Notes: a model not told the origin generated them from the letters alone. 64,000 bases of DNA from Selaginella moellendorffii (GCF_000143415.4 NW_003314371.1:472788-536787); one strand, 5' to 3'; counted from the stretch's first letter, positions 21,172-33,233 are shown. Numbers and translations are program-made.

Positions 21172-23189
21172 AAGCGGAGCTTGGTTTCCTGGACAACTCT
21201 CCTGTCCGCGTACTCTAACAAAGGCCATGCCCGCGATTCGAAGAGAGTTCTGGATTCCATACCCGGTGGCGAGCAGCCAAACAGCGTCTTGTGGACTTGC
21301 TTGCTCGTGGCTTACATTCGAAGCGGGCAAATCCGAGAGGCAAAAGAAGTTTTCGACGTGATTCCCCAGCGAGACACCGTGTGCTGGAACGTGATGCTCG
21401 CGGCCTACGCTCAGCTCGGCTACCTCGCGAGTGCTCGTCGACTGTTCCATCGCAAGCCAGAGAGCGACGACGTTGTGTCGTGGGGATCTCTCCTCGCGGC
21501 CTACTGCCATAGTGGCCGCTGGGGCGAAGCTCCGCGGATTTTTTGCTCGATCAACTTGGTGAATACTCCCAACGACGCGTGCTTTGCGTCCGTGCTCATT
21601 GCGTGCAGTCACGATGGCAAGCTCTACTCTGGAAAGTCTTTTTTTGCGTCCATGAGCTTCGACTACGGGCTCAAAGCCAGCAAGCAGCACTACTCGTGCA
21701 TGGTGGACTTGCTTTCCTGAGCGAAATACTTTCGTGAGGCCGAGGAGCTCGTGTGGAGCATGCCTTACGAGGCTGATGCGCTCGACTGGATGTGCCTGCT
21801 CAGGAGCTCTACCGATTCTTCCCAGATAAACAGAGCAGCAAAAGAGATTCTCAAGCTCAGTCCTGGCAACCCGGCTGCGCTCGTGATGCTTGCGAAGCCT
21901 GTGCACATGGATGCCGACAAGGAAAAATGCATATCTCATTCCAGTGAAACTTTTATGAGCTTTTAACCTCCTCGATATGCCCTCTCCGGGCATACACATC
22001 AAGCCTCGTGTTCCAGGAGACGAGGATCGCCGTAAACATGGCTTCCACGGCTTCCATATCCACGTTTTCACAGCGACCAAGCGCCGCGACCATGGAGTTC
22101 CAGGACAAATGTTCCTCTGTGGCATTCGCCGGAACACGGCTCTTGCTTTCTCGATATGCCCGATCTGGGCATATCCACTCAACAAGGAGTTCCAGGACAC
22201 GAGATTACGCTCTATCATCTCATCAAATGTGACCTCTAGAGCCTCAATGATTCCAGCCCGTGCATAGAGCGCTAGCATGCAATTGCCAGAGACTAGATCG
22301 TGGAAGGGCATTCGAGTGCTAAAGAAAATCTCAGCTTTGTGGAGGTGCGCGCTTTGGGAGTACGCTGCCAGCATAGAGTTCCAAGAGAAGATGTCACGCT
22401 CCTCCATTTCAGCGAATACACGAGCCGCCTTCTCGACTTCCCGTGCCTGAACAAAGCAAAGAGTTCCACGAAACCAAATCCCTCTCTGGCATCATCGTAT
22501 AAAAATTTATCTCTGCTTGATCTATACCTTTCGAGGAATACGCGGATAGAAGGCAATTCCACGAGAACATATTCCTTTCTGGCATTGTATCAAATACATC
22601 CTTGGCCTCTTCCAAATGCCCACCCTGGGCAAGTGCCGAGACTATTAACGTTCCGGACACAATCCCTTGATGGCATTTCGTCGTAGATACTTTTGGCATC
22701 GAGAATCATCTTGCTTCTACAGTAAGCAGCTAGCATTGACGTCCATGAGACCATGTCCCTCATGGGCATCTCGTCAAATATTTTCTTTGCAAATTCAACC
22801 TGTCCGTTCTGGGCATAAGAAGAGAGCAGTGATGTCCACGACACCAAGTCATGCTCCAGACTTTGGACAAAAACCATCCAAGCATCGACTAGTTGCCCAT
22901 TCTTGAGGTAAGCATCCAGCATCAAGTACCAGGAGAAAGCATCTTTGGAATCGATGGAATCAAAAACTTTTCGCGCTAGAGCAGGACTTCCAACACGCCC
23001 GTCCATGCGAATGAGCTTGTTGTGGATCCGAACGTCCACCGCAGTGTGGACTTTGCCAAGAGTGTGGCCGCTGATGTGCTGGTGGATGTTCTTGGCATCG
23101 TCTAACCCATTGCAAGAATCGATGAGCTTGAAACACTCGTTCCTATTGAAGTTGCCACCCTTAATGAGCTCCACACAAGTTCTACACAT
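21172..23189 (-). pseudogene. PPR pseudogene copy B, with an internal inversion
   Basis: The N-terminal part (about 21964-23189, minus strand) is homologous to the first two-thirds of the PPR gene at 15112-17214, with frame-breaking small deletions (for example near 22660, 22457 and 22110). The C-terminal part lies at about 21172-21963 but in the opposite orientation: read on the plus strand it encodes the same motifs as copy A (SLVSWTTLLSAYSNKGHA onward). A TGA at 21718-21720 further interrupts it. The two parts abut at 21963-21964. The gene cannot make a full protein. Confidence 0.88.
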
Positions 23190-23247
23190 CAGAAAACTTG
23201 AAAGCTTTATTTCGGTTTGTGGATCTTATCATGCTTCATCGCAAGAT

Positions 23248-24294
23248 CTACAGAACAATCCAAATTCCATGACCAGACTCGCCATCATTCACTCCATAAC
23301 GAGAACTAATGAAGTGGAACTTGAGGTTGTTTGGAACGCACATCTTGAGGATCTCAAGGTAGCTCACAAGCTCGGCATTGCCAGAAGCCACAGCGTTCCT
23401 CATCACAACGTCGTAGTAATGCGTCACCTCGCGTTCCTTCTCCTGGATCATTGCACAGGTCCTGTCCACCGAGTCTTGGAACGTGTTGATGCTGGGATCC
23501 AAGAGCAACTGCAAGGACGCGATGCTTCTCAGTGGCTTTTTGGCGCGCAGCTCCGCGGGGAAGGAGATAACGTCGTTGACAAGGAGGACGTGATCGTTGA
23601 TGGCGTTCTGGAGCGCCAGGTAGTCCCGCGACTCCAAATCGCTGTCCGGGAGCGCAATCTCCAGCGACATCTCGATGAATGGGAAGCAGGGGAGGAGGAA
23701 GCAATCGAGCCTCCTGCGGGCCAAGTAGCTCTCGACCGTCGATGCCGATTGTGCTAGAGAAGGGACGCTCCGGTCCATGGAGGCAGCGTAGGCCTCCATC
23801 TGCGCGACCCAGTGCGCGTACACCCGGGGAGCCATGGATGATCGCAGGCGCGGAATGAGGTCGGCGCAGAACTCGAGCGATGGATGGACTGGATCGCGAT
23901 GTGGGTGCGTCCCGTGGAGGATGCCCTGGAAAGCCTCCAGGAACTCCTCCCGGGGGGCGCCACCGGGGGACTCGTCCTCGAGGAGATCATCCAGCATGGT
24001 TCCAAACCACGCGAACTTGCCGCAGAGGACGGCGCTCTCGGTGGATCCGCACGGCACGAGCATGCTCATGTAGAGCGGGATTCGCATGCGGTCCAGGGAG
24101 AGCTTTTGGGCATCGCTCATGCTGGGATTGATGAATGGGAATGCCCACTCGTTCGCGAGCTTGGCAACCAGCTTGTGGTCGGGATGCCAGGCGCTGGAGG
24201 GGATGGAGCAGCGAATGGGCGGCAAATAGAACCTCTTTAGCCCCAGGAGGTGTTCCATGGCGGGAATCTTCTCCACAACAAATGCCATGACCAT
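23248..24294 (-). CDS. Microbial-type terpene synthase-like protein (MTPSL), copy B
   Basis: An intact, intronless 348-residue ORF very close to copy A at 17273. DDLLED (102-107), NDVISFPAE (240-248) and SSRY near the C-terminus are all preserved. Differences are scattered substitutions such as HHLGL to HLLGL. The ATG at 24294 is the first in frame on this copy. A TATAAAA element at about 24313-24320 suggests the transcript begins close to it, so ATG 24258 in the context CCGCCATGG is a strong alternative. It is divergent from the intact P450 at 24536. Both enzyme genes in this copy look functional, so a terpene-forming and terpene-oxidising pair is plausible. Confidence 0.85.
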   Translation of the reverse strand: MVMAFVVEKIPAMEHLLGLKRFYLPPIRCSIPSSAWHPDHKLVAKLANEWAFPFINPSMSDAQKLSLDRMRIPLYMSMLVPCGSTESAVLCGKFAWFGTMLDDLLEDESPGGAPREEFLEAFQGILHGTHPHRDPVHPSLEFCADLIPRLRSSMAPRVYAHWVAQMEAYAASMDRSVPSLAQSASTVESYLARRRLDCFLLPCFPFIEMSLEIALPDSDLESRDYLALQNAINDHVLLVNDVISFPAELRAKKPLRSIASLQLLLDPSINTFQDSVDRTCAMIQEKEREVTHYYDVVMRNAVASGNAELVSYLEILKMCVPNNLKFHFISSRYGVNDGESGHGIWIVL

Positions 24295-24535
24295 TAGGAG
24301 ATCGTGGAGGACATTTTATAGTCGCCATATGGCAGACTTTGGTGGGGTGATATCGAATGCTTGAAAATGCTATAGCAGTGGCTCGATTGTCATTGTACGT
24401 CCCAGACGAAACATAGGGCGGCGGGACTATTGAAAAATGAGTTTCATGCTCGTGTTTTCTCACCCCTCGTTGAAAAAACCGCAATCCATTGTATTTAAGA
24501 AGGTGGCAGTCCAGTGTTACTAGCAGAAAAGAGAG
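24295..24535. promoter_or_regulatory. Divergent promoter shared by terpene synthase and P450
   Basis: Start codons of MTPSL-B (minus) and the P450 (plus) are separated by 241 bp. A TATAAAA element faces MTPSL at about 24313-24320. A TATTTAAG element faces the P450 at about 24491-24498, some 40 bp before its ATG. Coordinated expression is inference from spacing. Confidence 0.5.
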
Positions 24536-26110
24536 ATGGATCTCACACTTAGTGTCGTTGTAAGCTCTCTCCTCCTCCTTTTTATCCTGGCCGTCGTGAT
24601 AATCAGCTACAAATCCAGAGTGACTTCTCCACCAGGGCCATGGGGATTGCCCTTGATTGGCCACCTCCACTTGCTAGCGAGAATGCCCCTCCACCGAGCG
24701 CTGCAATCCATGTCACAAAAGCACGGCCCCATTGTGTCCTTGAGCCTGGGAATGAGGCCAGCGATTCTCATATCAGCGCCAGCTCTGGCAAGAGAGCTCT
24801 TTACCTCGCAGGATGTGAATTTTCCATCCAAGCCATATACGAGTGTCTCAGAGCACATAGACTACAACTTTAGAAGCATCGGGACTGCCCCTTATGGCGA
24901 GTACTACAGCAGCATCCGGAAGCTGTGCCTGACGGAGCTCTTCACCGCCAGGAATATCGATTCGTTTTCATGGATTCGAAGAGAAGAGCTCTCGCATCTT
25001 TTGAGTGCAATTCTCAGCAGGGCCAGCCATGGGCAGGCGCTGGATTTGAGGAAGACCCTGTCGGTGTTCTCATTCAACAGCATAACCGGCGCCCTCATGA
25101 GCAAACGGTACCTCAGCCACGAGCATACCGGTGCGGCTAGCTCAAAGGAGGCCATGGAGTTCAAGAATTGGTTAATCGAAGTGTTGCAGCGTGTTATGGA
25201 GCCCTGTTTGAGCAACTTCGTGCCTTGGTACTTGAGATGGCTTGACTGGAAGACTCCTGGATTGAGACGCCTTCATGCAAAGGTGGATAAGTTCTTGCAA
25301 ATGGTTGTGGAAGAACACAAGAAGAGCACCCGAGAGCAGAAGGACTTCCTTGACATCCTGCTCAAGGCTTTCGGAGAGGAGGAAGCTTATGCAAAAGCTA
25401 ATCTGTTGGTACGTGTGTGAGGATGAAGAACAAGATAGTGCTTCTGATATTCATATTCTTTCTTTCAGGACTTGATGGTGGCAGGAACTGAAACTTCCGT
25501 CACTGGGACCGAGTGGCTTATGGCAGCAGTGATCCAGGAGCCCCGGATCCTGAAAAAAGCCCAGCAAGAGCTTCACGATGCCGTGGGCAACAGGCGGATG
25601 GTGCAAGAATCAGACCTCTCCAAGCTCGGCTACCTCGACGCCATCATCAAGGAGTCACTCAGGCGCTACCCAATAGTCCCGATCTACATCCGCGAGTGCC
25701 AAGGCCAAGCGTCAAAACTCGGGGGCTACGACGTCCCAAAAGGAACCATCGTGATCGTCAACTCGTGGGCGCTGGGAATGGACCCCGTGGTGTGGGAGAA
25801 TCCCACACAATTCTTGCCGGAACGCTTCCTTGCGAGGTCCATCGACATCAAAGGCCAGGACTTTGAACTCCTTCCATTTGGATCTGGGCGGAGGAGATGC
25901 CCAGGGATGCCCTTGGGCCTAAGAACCATGAAGCTGCTCGTGGCAAATCTCATACATGGCTTTGACTGGAGTGTGGAGCCTGGGAAGATCCAATCCATGG
26001 AGGATTGCTTCAAATCTACTTGCATCATGAAGCATCCATTGCAGCTAGTGGTTACTCCAAGGCTGCCGAAAGATGCCTACACTACCCAAATACATGATTT
26101 CTTCATATAA
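24536..26110 (+). CDS. Cytochrome P450 monooxygenase (CYP71-clan type)
   Basis: Two exons, 24536-25408 and 25469-26110, give 504 residues. There is an N-terminal membrane anchor (VVVSSLLLLFILAVVIISY) and a proline hinge (SPPGPWGLPLIGHLHLL). The I-helix oxygen-binding motif is AGTETS (about 296-301), the K-helix ExxR is ESLRR (about 353-357), then PERF, and the heme loop is FGSGRRRCPG with the axial Cys at about 435. It is anchored on the ER and needs P450 reductase. The single phase-0 intron just before the I-helix is the classic A-type plant P450 position. Next to the divergent terpene synthase it may oxidise that enzyme's product; this is inference. A broken copy lies at 18912. Confidence 0.92.
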
Positions 26111-26339
26111 TAAGTTTTAATCTAGTAGTATATTAATATTAGTGTAGTGGAATTTTGGTAACTAATATTAGTGTAATAAATTTTAGTAATTGTTAGATTG
26201 ATTTGAACCTGCATATAAGCTAAGGTTTCTGGGCTAATTGATATATATATTTTTTATATTCCATTTTCATATCCCTAAGGAGTGTACCATTGGTTCAATC
26301 ATTTCACGATGATTACCACATATCATTCTTAGGATAATG

Positions 26340-29300
26340 CTCAACATTTACGTGAGTTTCTCATGTGTCTCCAAAGGATGGTTGTGGAGTGGTACAATGG
26401 TTTGAGCACAGCCATTCGTGGGGATTGGAGTGTTCTCCCAAAAATCTTCAAATGCACATTTAGATATACTAACGATTGTGATGATGCCTTCCAACAATTG
26501 TGTTGTCTTTGTCAAGGGCTATCTGAGTCTGTGATGCAATTTAGCATTAGTTTTTGAAGCCTCTTGCTTCATGCAAAGTCAAATATATTAGAGCGGATTA
26601 ACTTAGAAATGTTATGGCTAGCACTTCATTAAGATTTTGTTGGACTTGTGCATGCACTTGCTCCAACCACCCTTGACGATGCTCTTCGCCTGGCACAATG
26701 TTATAAAACATTGCTTTTTCCACTTCTCGCTGCATGTCCTTTAGCTCCACTTCCTATGGGCAATGGTTCTATTTCAATAAAGGTTAATGTTGCTACTACT
26801 CAAGTCCAAGGACAAGTGCGAGGATGTGGTCGTGGCCGTGATGTTTGTTGCTAAGTGTGTGATGAAGTTGGTCACACTTATTGGTGTTGTCGGTGTTTTC
26901 CAAATTGGTGACTTCCATTTCCTGAATGGAGACTTTAGTGTCAATAATGTCCTATTGGTGTTACTATAGTGGAAGGTTTGGACACCAAGATGCATCTGGG
27001 AAACGAGGAGTCACCTGAGTAGTGGAAGAACCTTGCGTGAATAAGTTAATAACCCCTCCATCTTTCTTGCAAGAGTATCATCAAGGGGTTCACTTGGCAC
27101 CAGTTCATCTAGTGTTTACTTTCTAAGCTCGTTTTTATAACTAGAGGTCTTCTATTATTCTCTCCATATTAGTTGATACAGGTTTGAGTTTATCTTCTAT
27201 TGTTTGACCTGTTGCCACACGTTGCCATCTACATTTGCGTTGTGCAGCAGAGTCAGTTTTCATTCTTTATGGCAACGGCCGTACATATACATATGCACGG
27301 GATAAGGTGGATTTAGTTGTGGGTATGGGCAATTTCGAATTTGGGTTGCAGTCATTGTGGGTGGTGTCGAATCAAACTTTTGACTTCATCATTGGTATAG
27401 ATTGGTTGTAATATAATCATGCTAAGTGTGACTTTGAGGCTTCTCCCCCTTGTCTCATACTTCTTTATATTTCATTTATTCCTCTCGCTTTTGTACCTTT
27501 ACATCCCTTTGCTTCTACCTCTACTTCAATTACTTTTGTCTCCCTATTACTTCTTTCTATGTTTCCGTTTTGTTCCACTTTTCCCTTTTCCGATCCCTTT
27601 GACAATCTTTGTATTGCAGCGGTTGATCAACTCATAAAGGAGTATGCTGATCTTTTTGAATTTGACCTATCATCTGGGGCTAAGATTGCCACATGTCATC
27701 CGATTCTAACCAGGGATGCTTGTCTAATCAAAGTTCTTGTTTGTTATTAGTCACTTAAAGAGATCAAGATTTTGTGTACAAACGTCAAGGAGATGTTGGA
27801 AAAGGGTATTATTCTAAAGTCACGGAGTCCTTAGGCATGTGAACCTCATCTGGTGATAAAACTAGAAGGGAGTTTTCGTTTCTAAATCAACTATCACATT
27901 AAATGAAGTGACAATCCCGGATGTGTACCCTCTTCTTCACATTGTTGATTTTTTGGATCGTTTGGGAGAAGTCGTTGGTTCACCAAGCTAGATCTTGCTT
28001 CTGGGTATTGGCAAGTACTGATGGCTGAAGAAAATATTCCTAAGACTACTTTTTGTACATTGTTTGGTTTGTATGAGTTCTTGGTGATGTTGTTTAGTTT
28101 GAAAAATGCCTTAGCAACTTTTGAGGGGATGATGGATGAGGTTCTTTACGATATACCAGAGGTGACTGCTAACTTCATTAATGATATTTTGATCCACTCG
28201 AAGGGGATATAAGAAAAACACATCCATGATGTTTGTAAAGTGTTGGATTGGCTATGGGACATTGGTTTAATGCTGAAAAGGTTGAAGTGCGTGTTTGGGT
28301 CCAAAGACATGACTTATCTTGGGTACCATATTTCTCGTAAGGGTTTGCAAGTTGATCCTGACAAACTTGTGCTTTGAGACACAAATCCCTAAACCCCAAA
28401 GTGGAGCCAAAAGGGTGCCATGTGGTAGTGGCCGAAGCAAAAGCCAAACAAGCATAATACATTTGGACTAAAAGCTCCGACTTGAAAAGTCGAGAGTAGG
28501 AATGGAACTCCCAACAAAAGGCTCGAGGAATGAACTTGAAGCAAGCAATAAGTGAATCTTTAGAAAAAGGACACAAGAGGACCAACATATGATACGTGGA
28601 AGTGTCAAGATGGACCCGAGAGGGAGTCTAAAGAGTCCAAGATAGACCCAAGATGGAGTCCAAGATAGACCTGAGATGGACCCAAGATGGAGTCTGAGAT
28701 GGAACCGAGACTGAGATTGAGATTGAGATCGAGACCGAGACCGAGTCTGAGACCGAGACCAAAACCAAGTTCGAGACCAAGTCCGAGACCGAGACCGAGA
28801 CCAAGTCCGCGTCTGAGTCCGAGTTTGAGTCCGAGTCTGAGTGTGAGTGCGAATACTAATATAGGCTGTTGGGTGAAAGCCCAAAGCAATCGGTGCAAGG
28901 GGTTCTAAAAGTATAGTAGGGAGAGTGTGGGGGTTGGACCCCAGTGGAGCTAGTTTGGCCAGGAAAGGCCAATGTGACTCAGGAAGGCTATGCCCACATG
29001 TTGGGTGATGATATATCCATTGAGGAGTTCAAGGGTATAGTGAATACAGACTGACAAATGGGGTAGTTTGGTGAAGTGTTCAGAAGCCAACTCTAGTTCC
29101 CCCAGAAGATCAAATGGTCAATGCTCTCAATCCAAGCGTGGGTGGCACTACTTACTTGGATACCTAACATGGCTCAATAAAACCTTGTTCTAGCCCTATG
29201 GCTAGAGCACCCAAAGGTAGAAAATGGGGAGAGTACCCATGAGGCTCACGTAGGGCCACGGTGTTCTAAAATATTGTCCCAAAGTCCTAGACTGTGGAAA

Positions 29301-30545
29301 GGAAAAGGAACAATCCTCTAGGGTAGTGACAAAGGATACGGTCATATTATGAGGAAGTCCCATAGGACAATGGGACTTAATAGTCGGGCTTGTGGGCCTT
29401 GACCTAGTGGCAATGTTAGCAAGCATGGTCATAGACAAAAAGAAACTTGATAGGGACTGGAAAAGGGATATTGAGGAAGGCTGTTCCCCATGTCTGTGGG
29501 CATCCTAAAGATGCTAAAGAGTGGATCTGGAATGATTGCCTAGGAACAGATGACTTAGTCTTTGAGAGACAGGATTGTGATGTAGGTGGTGTTAAATCAC
29601 TACTGTGACAAAAGTGAATGGGTATAGCGTTAGCATAACGGGTTGATATATCGATAATACCTTTGGGTGTCAGTCATGGGATCGGACACATGGAGCACTT
29701 GGACCAAGTGCAAAGTTGACTTATATGGATGCCATTCTCAGGGCAAGTTCGGAAGAAGACTTATCGAGGTTGTGAGTGATACTCCTCCAAGTGGTCGGAG
29801 GTGTGATTGAGTGACTAAAATAGAATAAAAAATTTAGTCACTTACATGTGGCTATTGTAAAGTTTCATACTCTAAAGTGTGTGAATGATGTGTAATACTT
29901 TCTAAACAAGGTGTAGTATCTCAGTTGTTTTATGGATCATCTTTTTGATTGCACTCCACCGTTGCAAGCATTGCTAAAGTCATCAATGTCATCTTTCATT
30001 TGGTCTACAGACTGTGAGCGGGCATTTATGAATCTCAAAGAGCTATTGATGACTCCTCCGGTTTTGGCATATCCTAACTACGCTCAACTGTTCATTTTGC
30101 ACGTGGATGCTTCTGATATTGGTCTTGGAGGTGTGTTGATGCAAGAGAGTCTGAGTGTGCTTGGTCAGCGCTATCCCATTGCATACATCAACCGTATATT
30201 ACAACCAGCGGAGGTGAACTCCTCCATGATAAAGGAGTGTTTAGTAGTACTGTAGGGTTTTGAGAAACTTGATGCATATCTATATAATTCTCGGACATTA
30301 CTAAAAAGTGATCATGTTGCCATTACTTCATTATTAAAGCTGAAGAATTTAGTTGGTCAAGCTTCAGATATATGATTTTGATGTTGTTCATCACCCGGGA
30401 AGTTCTATGGCTGATGCTGACGCCATTTCTTGAGCTCCTCTTCCTTCTTCACTCTCTTCTCATGTTTCTGACGAGCCTATTGTTTTAGCATTTATGGATT
30501 TTCTAGACAAGGATTCTGTGCCATCGGCAGTTGTTGTATTTGACG
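26340..30545 (+). mobile_element. Decayed Ty3/Gypsy LTR retrotransposon (gag-pol remnants)
   Basis: On the plus strand, with many stops and frameshifts, the remnants are: gag-like sequence at 26363-26700 (VVEWYNGL, LAPTTLDDALRLAQCY), a degenerate CCHC knuckle near 26825-26900, a protease-like LVDTGLS and FIIGIDWL at about 27165-27410, reverse transcriptase from about 27630 to 28374, and the RT end plus RNase H at 29850-30440 (DCERAF, PVLAYPNYAQLFILHVDAS, VHHPGSSMADADA). The RT active-site box reads FIND where YxDD is expected, so one catalytic Asp is lost. The RT is cut at 28374 by a long-LTR insertion and reading resumes after 29846. The integrase region is lost at a second insertion near 30550. 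No LTR of this element was recognised. Confidence 0.8.
28375..29846 (-). mobile_element. Solo-type long LTR (L1a) inserted in the Gypsy RT
   Basis: About 1.47 kb with TG...CA ends: read on the plus strand it begins TGAGACAC and ends CTTACA. It is the reverse complement of the LTR-like repeat at 41949-43586, including a minisatellite of gag-acc-type triplets at 28690-28860. RT homology stops immediately before it and resumes immediately after. Flanks share only TGTG(C/G), so the target duplication is imperfect. No internal region accompanies this copy. Its transcriptional sense is opposite to L1b and L1c. Confidence 0.65.
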
Positions 30546-30557
30546 TTTAGTGTCCAC

Positions 30558-31379
30558 AAAGCCACACCAAGTATCCAAGTAGGTAGTGCCACCCACACTT
30601 GGACTAGGAGCATTTTCTCGGGGGAACTAGAGCCGGCTCTTGAACACTTCACCAAACTACCCTGCTTGTCAGTCCGTGTTCACTCTAGTCTTGGACTTCC
30701 TAGTGGGCAACTCATCACCCAACACTGGGTACAGCCTTTCTGGGCCAAATTGGCCTTTCCTGGCCAAACAAGCTCGACTATAGTCCTCCCCTTTACTATA
30801 CTTTTGGAGCTCACCAAACCCCTAGGGTCTGGGAGATGAACGCTTTGGGCTTTCACCCTCTCGGACTCGAACTCGGACTCAGACTCGGACTCGGACTTGG
30901 ACTTGGACTCAGACTCGGGCTCGGTCTTGGCCTCAGCCTCGGTCCCGGTCTCGTTCTCGACCTCAGACTCCATCTCGGGTCCTTCTCGGACTCCATCTCG
31001 GATTCCATCTCGGGTCCATCTCGGACTCCATCTCGGACTCCGTCTCGGTCCATCTTGGACTCCATCTCGGGTCCATCTCGGGTCCATCTCGGACTCCATC
31101 TCGGGTCCATCTCGGACTCCATCTCAGTCCATCTCGGACTCCATCTCAGACACTTCCATGTGTCATGTGTTGGTCCTTTTGGGTCCCTTTTTAGAGCCTC
31201 ACTTATTGCTCACTTTGTGCTCATTCCTCGAGCACTTTGTTGGGAGTTCCATTCCCGCTCTCGACTTTTCAAGTTAGAGCTTTTGGTCCAAACGTGTTAC
31301 GCTCGTTTGGCTTTCGCTTTGGCCACTACCATATGGCACCTTTCCGACTCCACTTTGGGCCTAGGGATTTTGTGTCTCA
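30558..31379 (-). repeat. Truncated long LTR (L1c), probable 3' LTR of the L1 element
   Basis: Closely similar to 42640-43586 (part of L1b) in the same orientation, ending GTGTCTCA at 31379. About 800 bp of the other end are missing at the junction with the Gypsy element near 30550. It contains the tcggactc / tccatctcgg minisatellite at about 30855-31150. With L1b as the 5' LTR on the minus strand, this would be the 3' LTR. Confidence 0.55.
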
Positions 31380-33071
31380 CAACTCCACTACCCATAGACA
31401 AAGTTCGATGTCCTCATCGAACAGTAAACCCTTTTATAAAATAACACTCGCATGTATTACCATTTCCATCCTTGGCACCCAGCCAATATTTGTTTATGGT
31501 TTGACACCGAAGGCTCACCATGCCTTGTCCATCCTCTAAGGAGCATAGTCTCTCCAATATAGAGACTCACTCGACCACCTGGGGTGTTTTGATTCTTTTT
31601 ATTGGTTCAATTCTTGCTAAACCCGTTAGAGACACCCTCTCTGACTCAATTCCACAACTCATTCTAGAGTAGTCTCAGATTCCATTAACATAACCTTTGC
31701 ACTTTGGAACTTTTAATTTTGACTTCTTAGAGTCAATTTCCTAGCTATCTCCAACACCTTACGTTGCATATGGTGCAACTCCACTTCCCCATCCTAAGAA
31801 GTTCTTTACTTGAGGGCACCATCATCCTCTCTTCGATATCGTGCCACCTTTGGCACTAAGTTCCAGTTATTATAATTTGTGCTAGAGCTGCCCACGACTC
31901 TATCATTTGGCTACTTTACCGCTCCCTACCTTGGAGCTTCCACTTTTGCCAAATCGGAGCAATTGGGAATCCATTTTTGGAAACACATTGCCTTTCCCAC
32001 AATTCGTTAGCACCCAACACATTAATGCTCTTGGCCTAACTTTGTGTTTTGGATTCTTTCCCAGAATTCCTATAGCTCTTTACTTAGCCACTAGTCTTTC
32101 ACTCCTATCTTTGATTGCTGCACCTAATAATATCGGATCACTACCTCCATTCTTGAGGTATCCTTTCGGTTCCATAGTAAAAACTTTGCTTTGCTAAGTC
32201 TAGAGGGTGTTCACCCCTAGTATATCTTTTTAGGATTTTCTATTGTGGGCTCTATCCTTGGCCCAACTTGTGACATTCCCATGGGTCTCTTATAGAGACT
32301 ACTTTCCTCAGACTCACTATACCATTGCATGGACACAACTTATTTCCCTTAGGTGCTCTTCCCATTTGGTCATCTTGACTAAGCCACACCATCTTAAACA
32401 GTTTAAATTAACACTTTGAACCAAGAACTTCATTCTTTAACCAATTAAGGACCTTGTCCTTATTTAGCCACAAGATCACCTAATGATCTCACCTTGGCAC
32501 CTTAACAGAGTTGCCAATAGGTACTTGGTTTTTTAGACCTTCAAGTTGTTGATTATGACCCCGGGGGCATCCCCCACACTTGGTGGTGCACCCAAGCCAA
32601 CCCATCCGGCCAAGGGTCCATAGCCACTGAGACTAGGTGTCCCCATCTCATTCACCACATCCTTGGTGTCCTTCGTACCAAGGTGTTCAAGTTAGATATG
32701 CTGAGCCACACTAAGCAATATAACTGTGCATCACGACTTCGGAGTTTGCATCTTTCCCGTGATCCCAACTATAGTTGTTTACTACAATTACATTAACCCA
32801 TTTATTGCGTCAAACACTCATCTGGATCACATCCTCAACTCTCTGAGGAAACCCTCATACTATTCCCAAGATCCCAAAGTCGTTCCCTTACTGACCCTTT
32901 TCCATCCACCACATCGTGCACAAGTTCATGCAAGAACTCAAGTGGAGAGCTATGTGCTCTCGACATGCTACTCCTCAAGGATAGGTCCATGCCTAGGACT
33001 TTCCAATTCAAATACAAGTGGTGATATACTTGGCCACCAATAAGAGTTAGACTAAGGAACAGCTCTGATAC
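31380..33071 (-). mobile_element. Internal region of the L1 element (non-coding)
   Basis: About 1.7 kb between L1c and the L2 insertion, with no ORF resembling gag or pol. At the right end, gctctgatac (33062-33071) is the reverse complement of part of a tRNA-iMet-type primer binding site; its remainder lies across the L2 insertion at 41939-41946. The element therefore looks non-autonomous (LARD-like). Short segments, such as the block near 33340, recur inside L2 near 41530. Confidence 0.5.
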
Positions 33072-33233
33072 TGTAGCGCACCTTATCTCTTTCCCCTTAA
33101 GCCAACTGGAAAAGGGGCAATTGCTTGATGAGAGAGCCCTTAGTGGCTATTTTATCCCCATTTATCCCCCAAGGTTCCAAGGATCCACGGTGATAGTATA
33201 TCCAAATCTCATCCCATGATCACATGCGCTACA
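33072..33233 (-). repeat. 3' LTR of L2
   Basis: 162 bp with TGTAGCGC...GCGCTACA ends. Paired with 41777-41938 with about 3% difference, which suggests a relatively recent insertion. Immediately outside it on the left is GATAC. Confidence 0.8.

Noticed and set aside
21145-22407. 420-codon open frame on the minus strand
   Set aside because: It crosses the inversion in PPR copy B and mixes sense and antisense PPR sequence; no independent support as a gene.
30680-31444. Acidic, Arg/Ser-rich and Leu-Gly-rich open frames, also at 42743-43484 and 28468-28908
   Set aside because: Translations of the LTR minisatellite in several frames.
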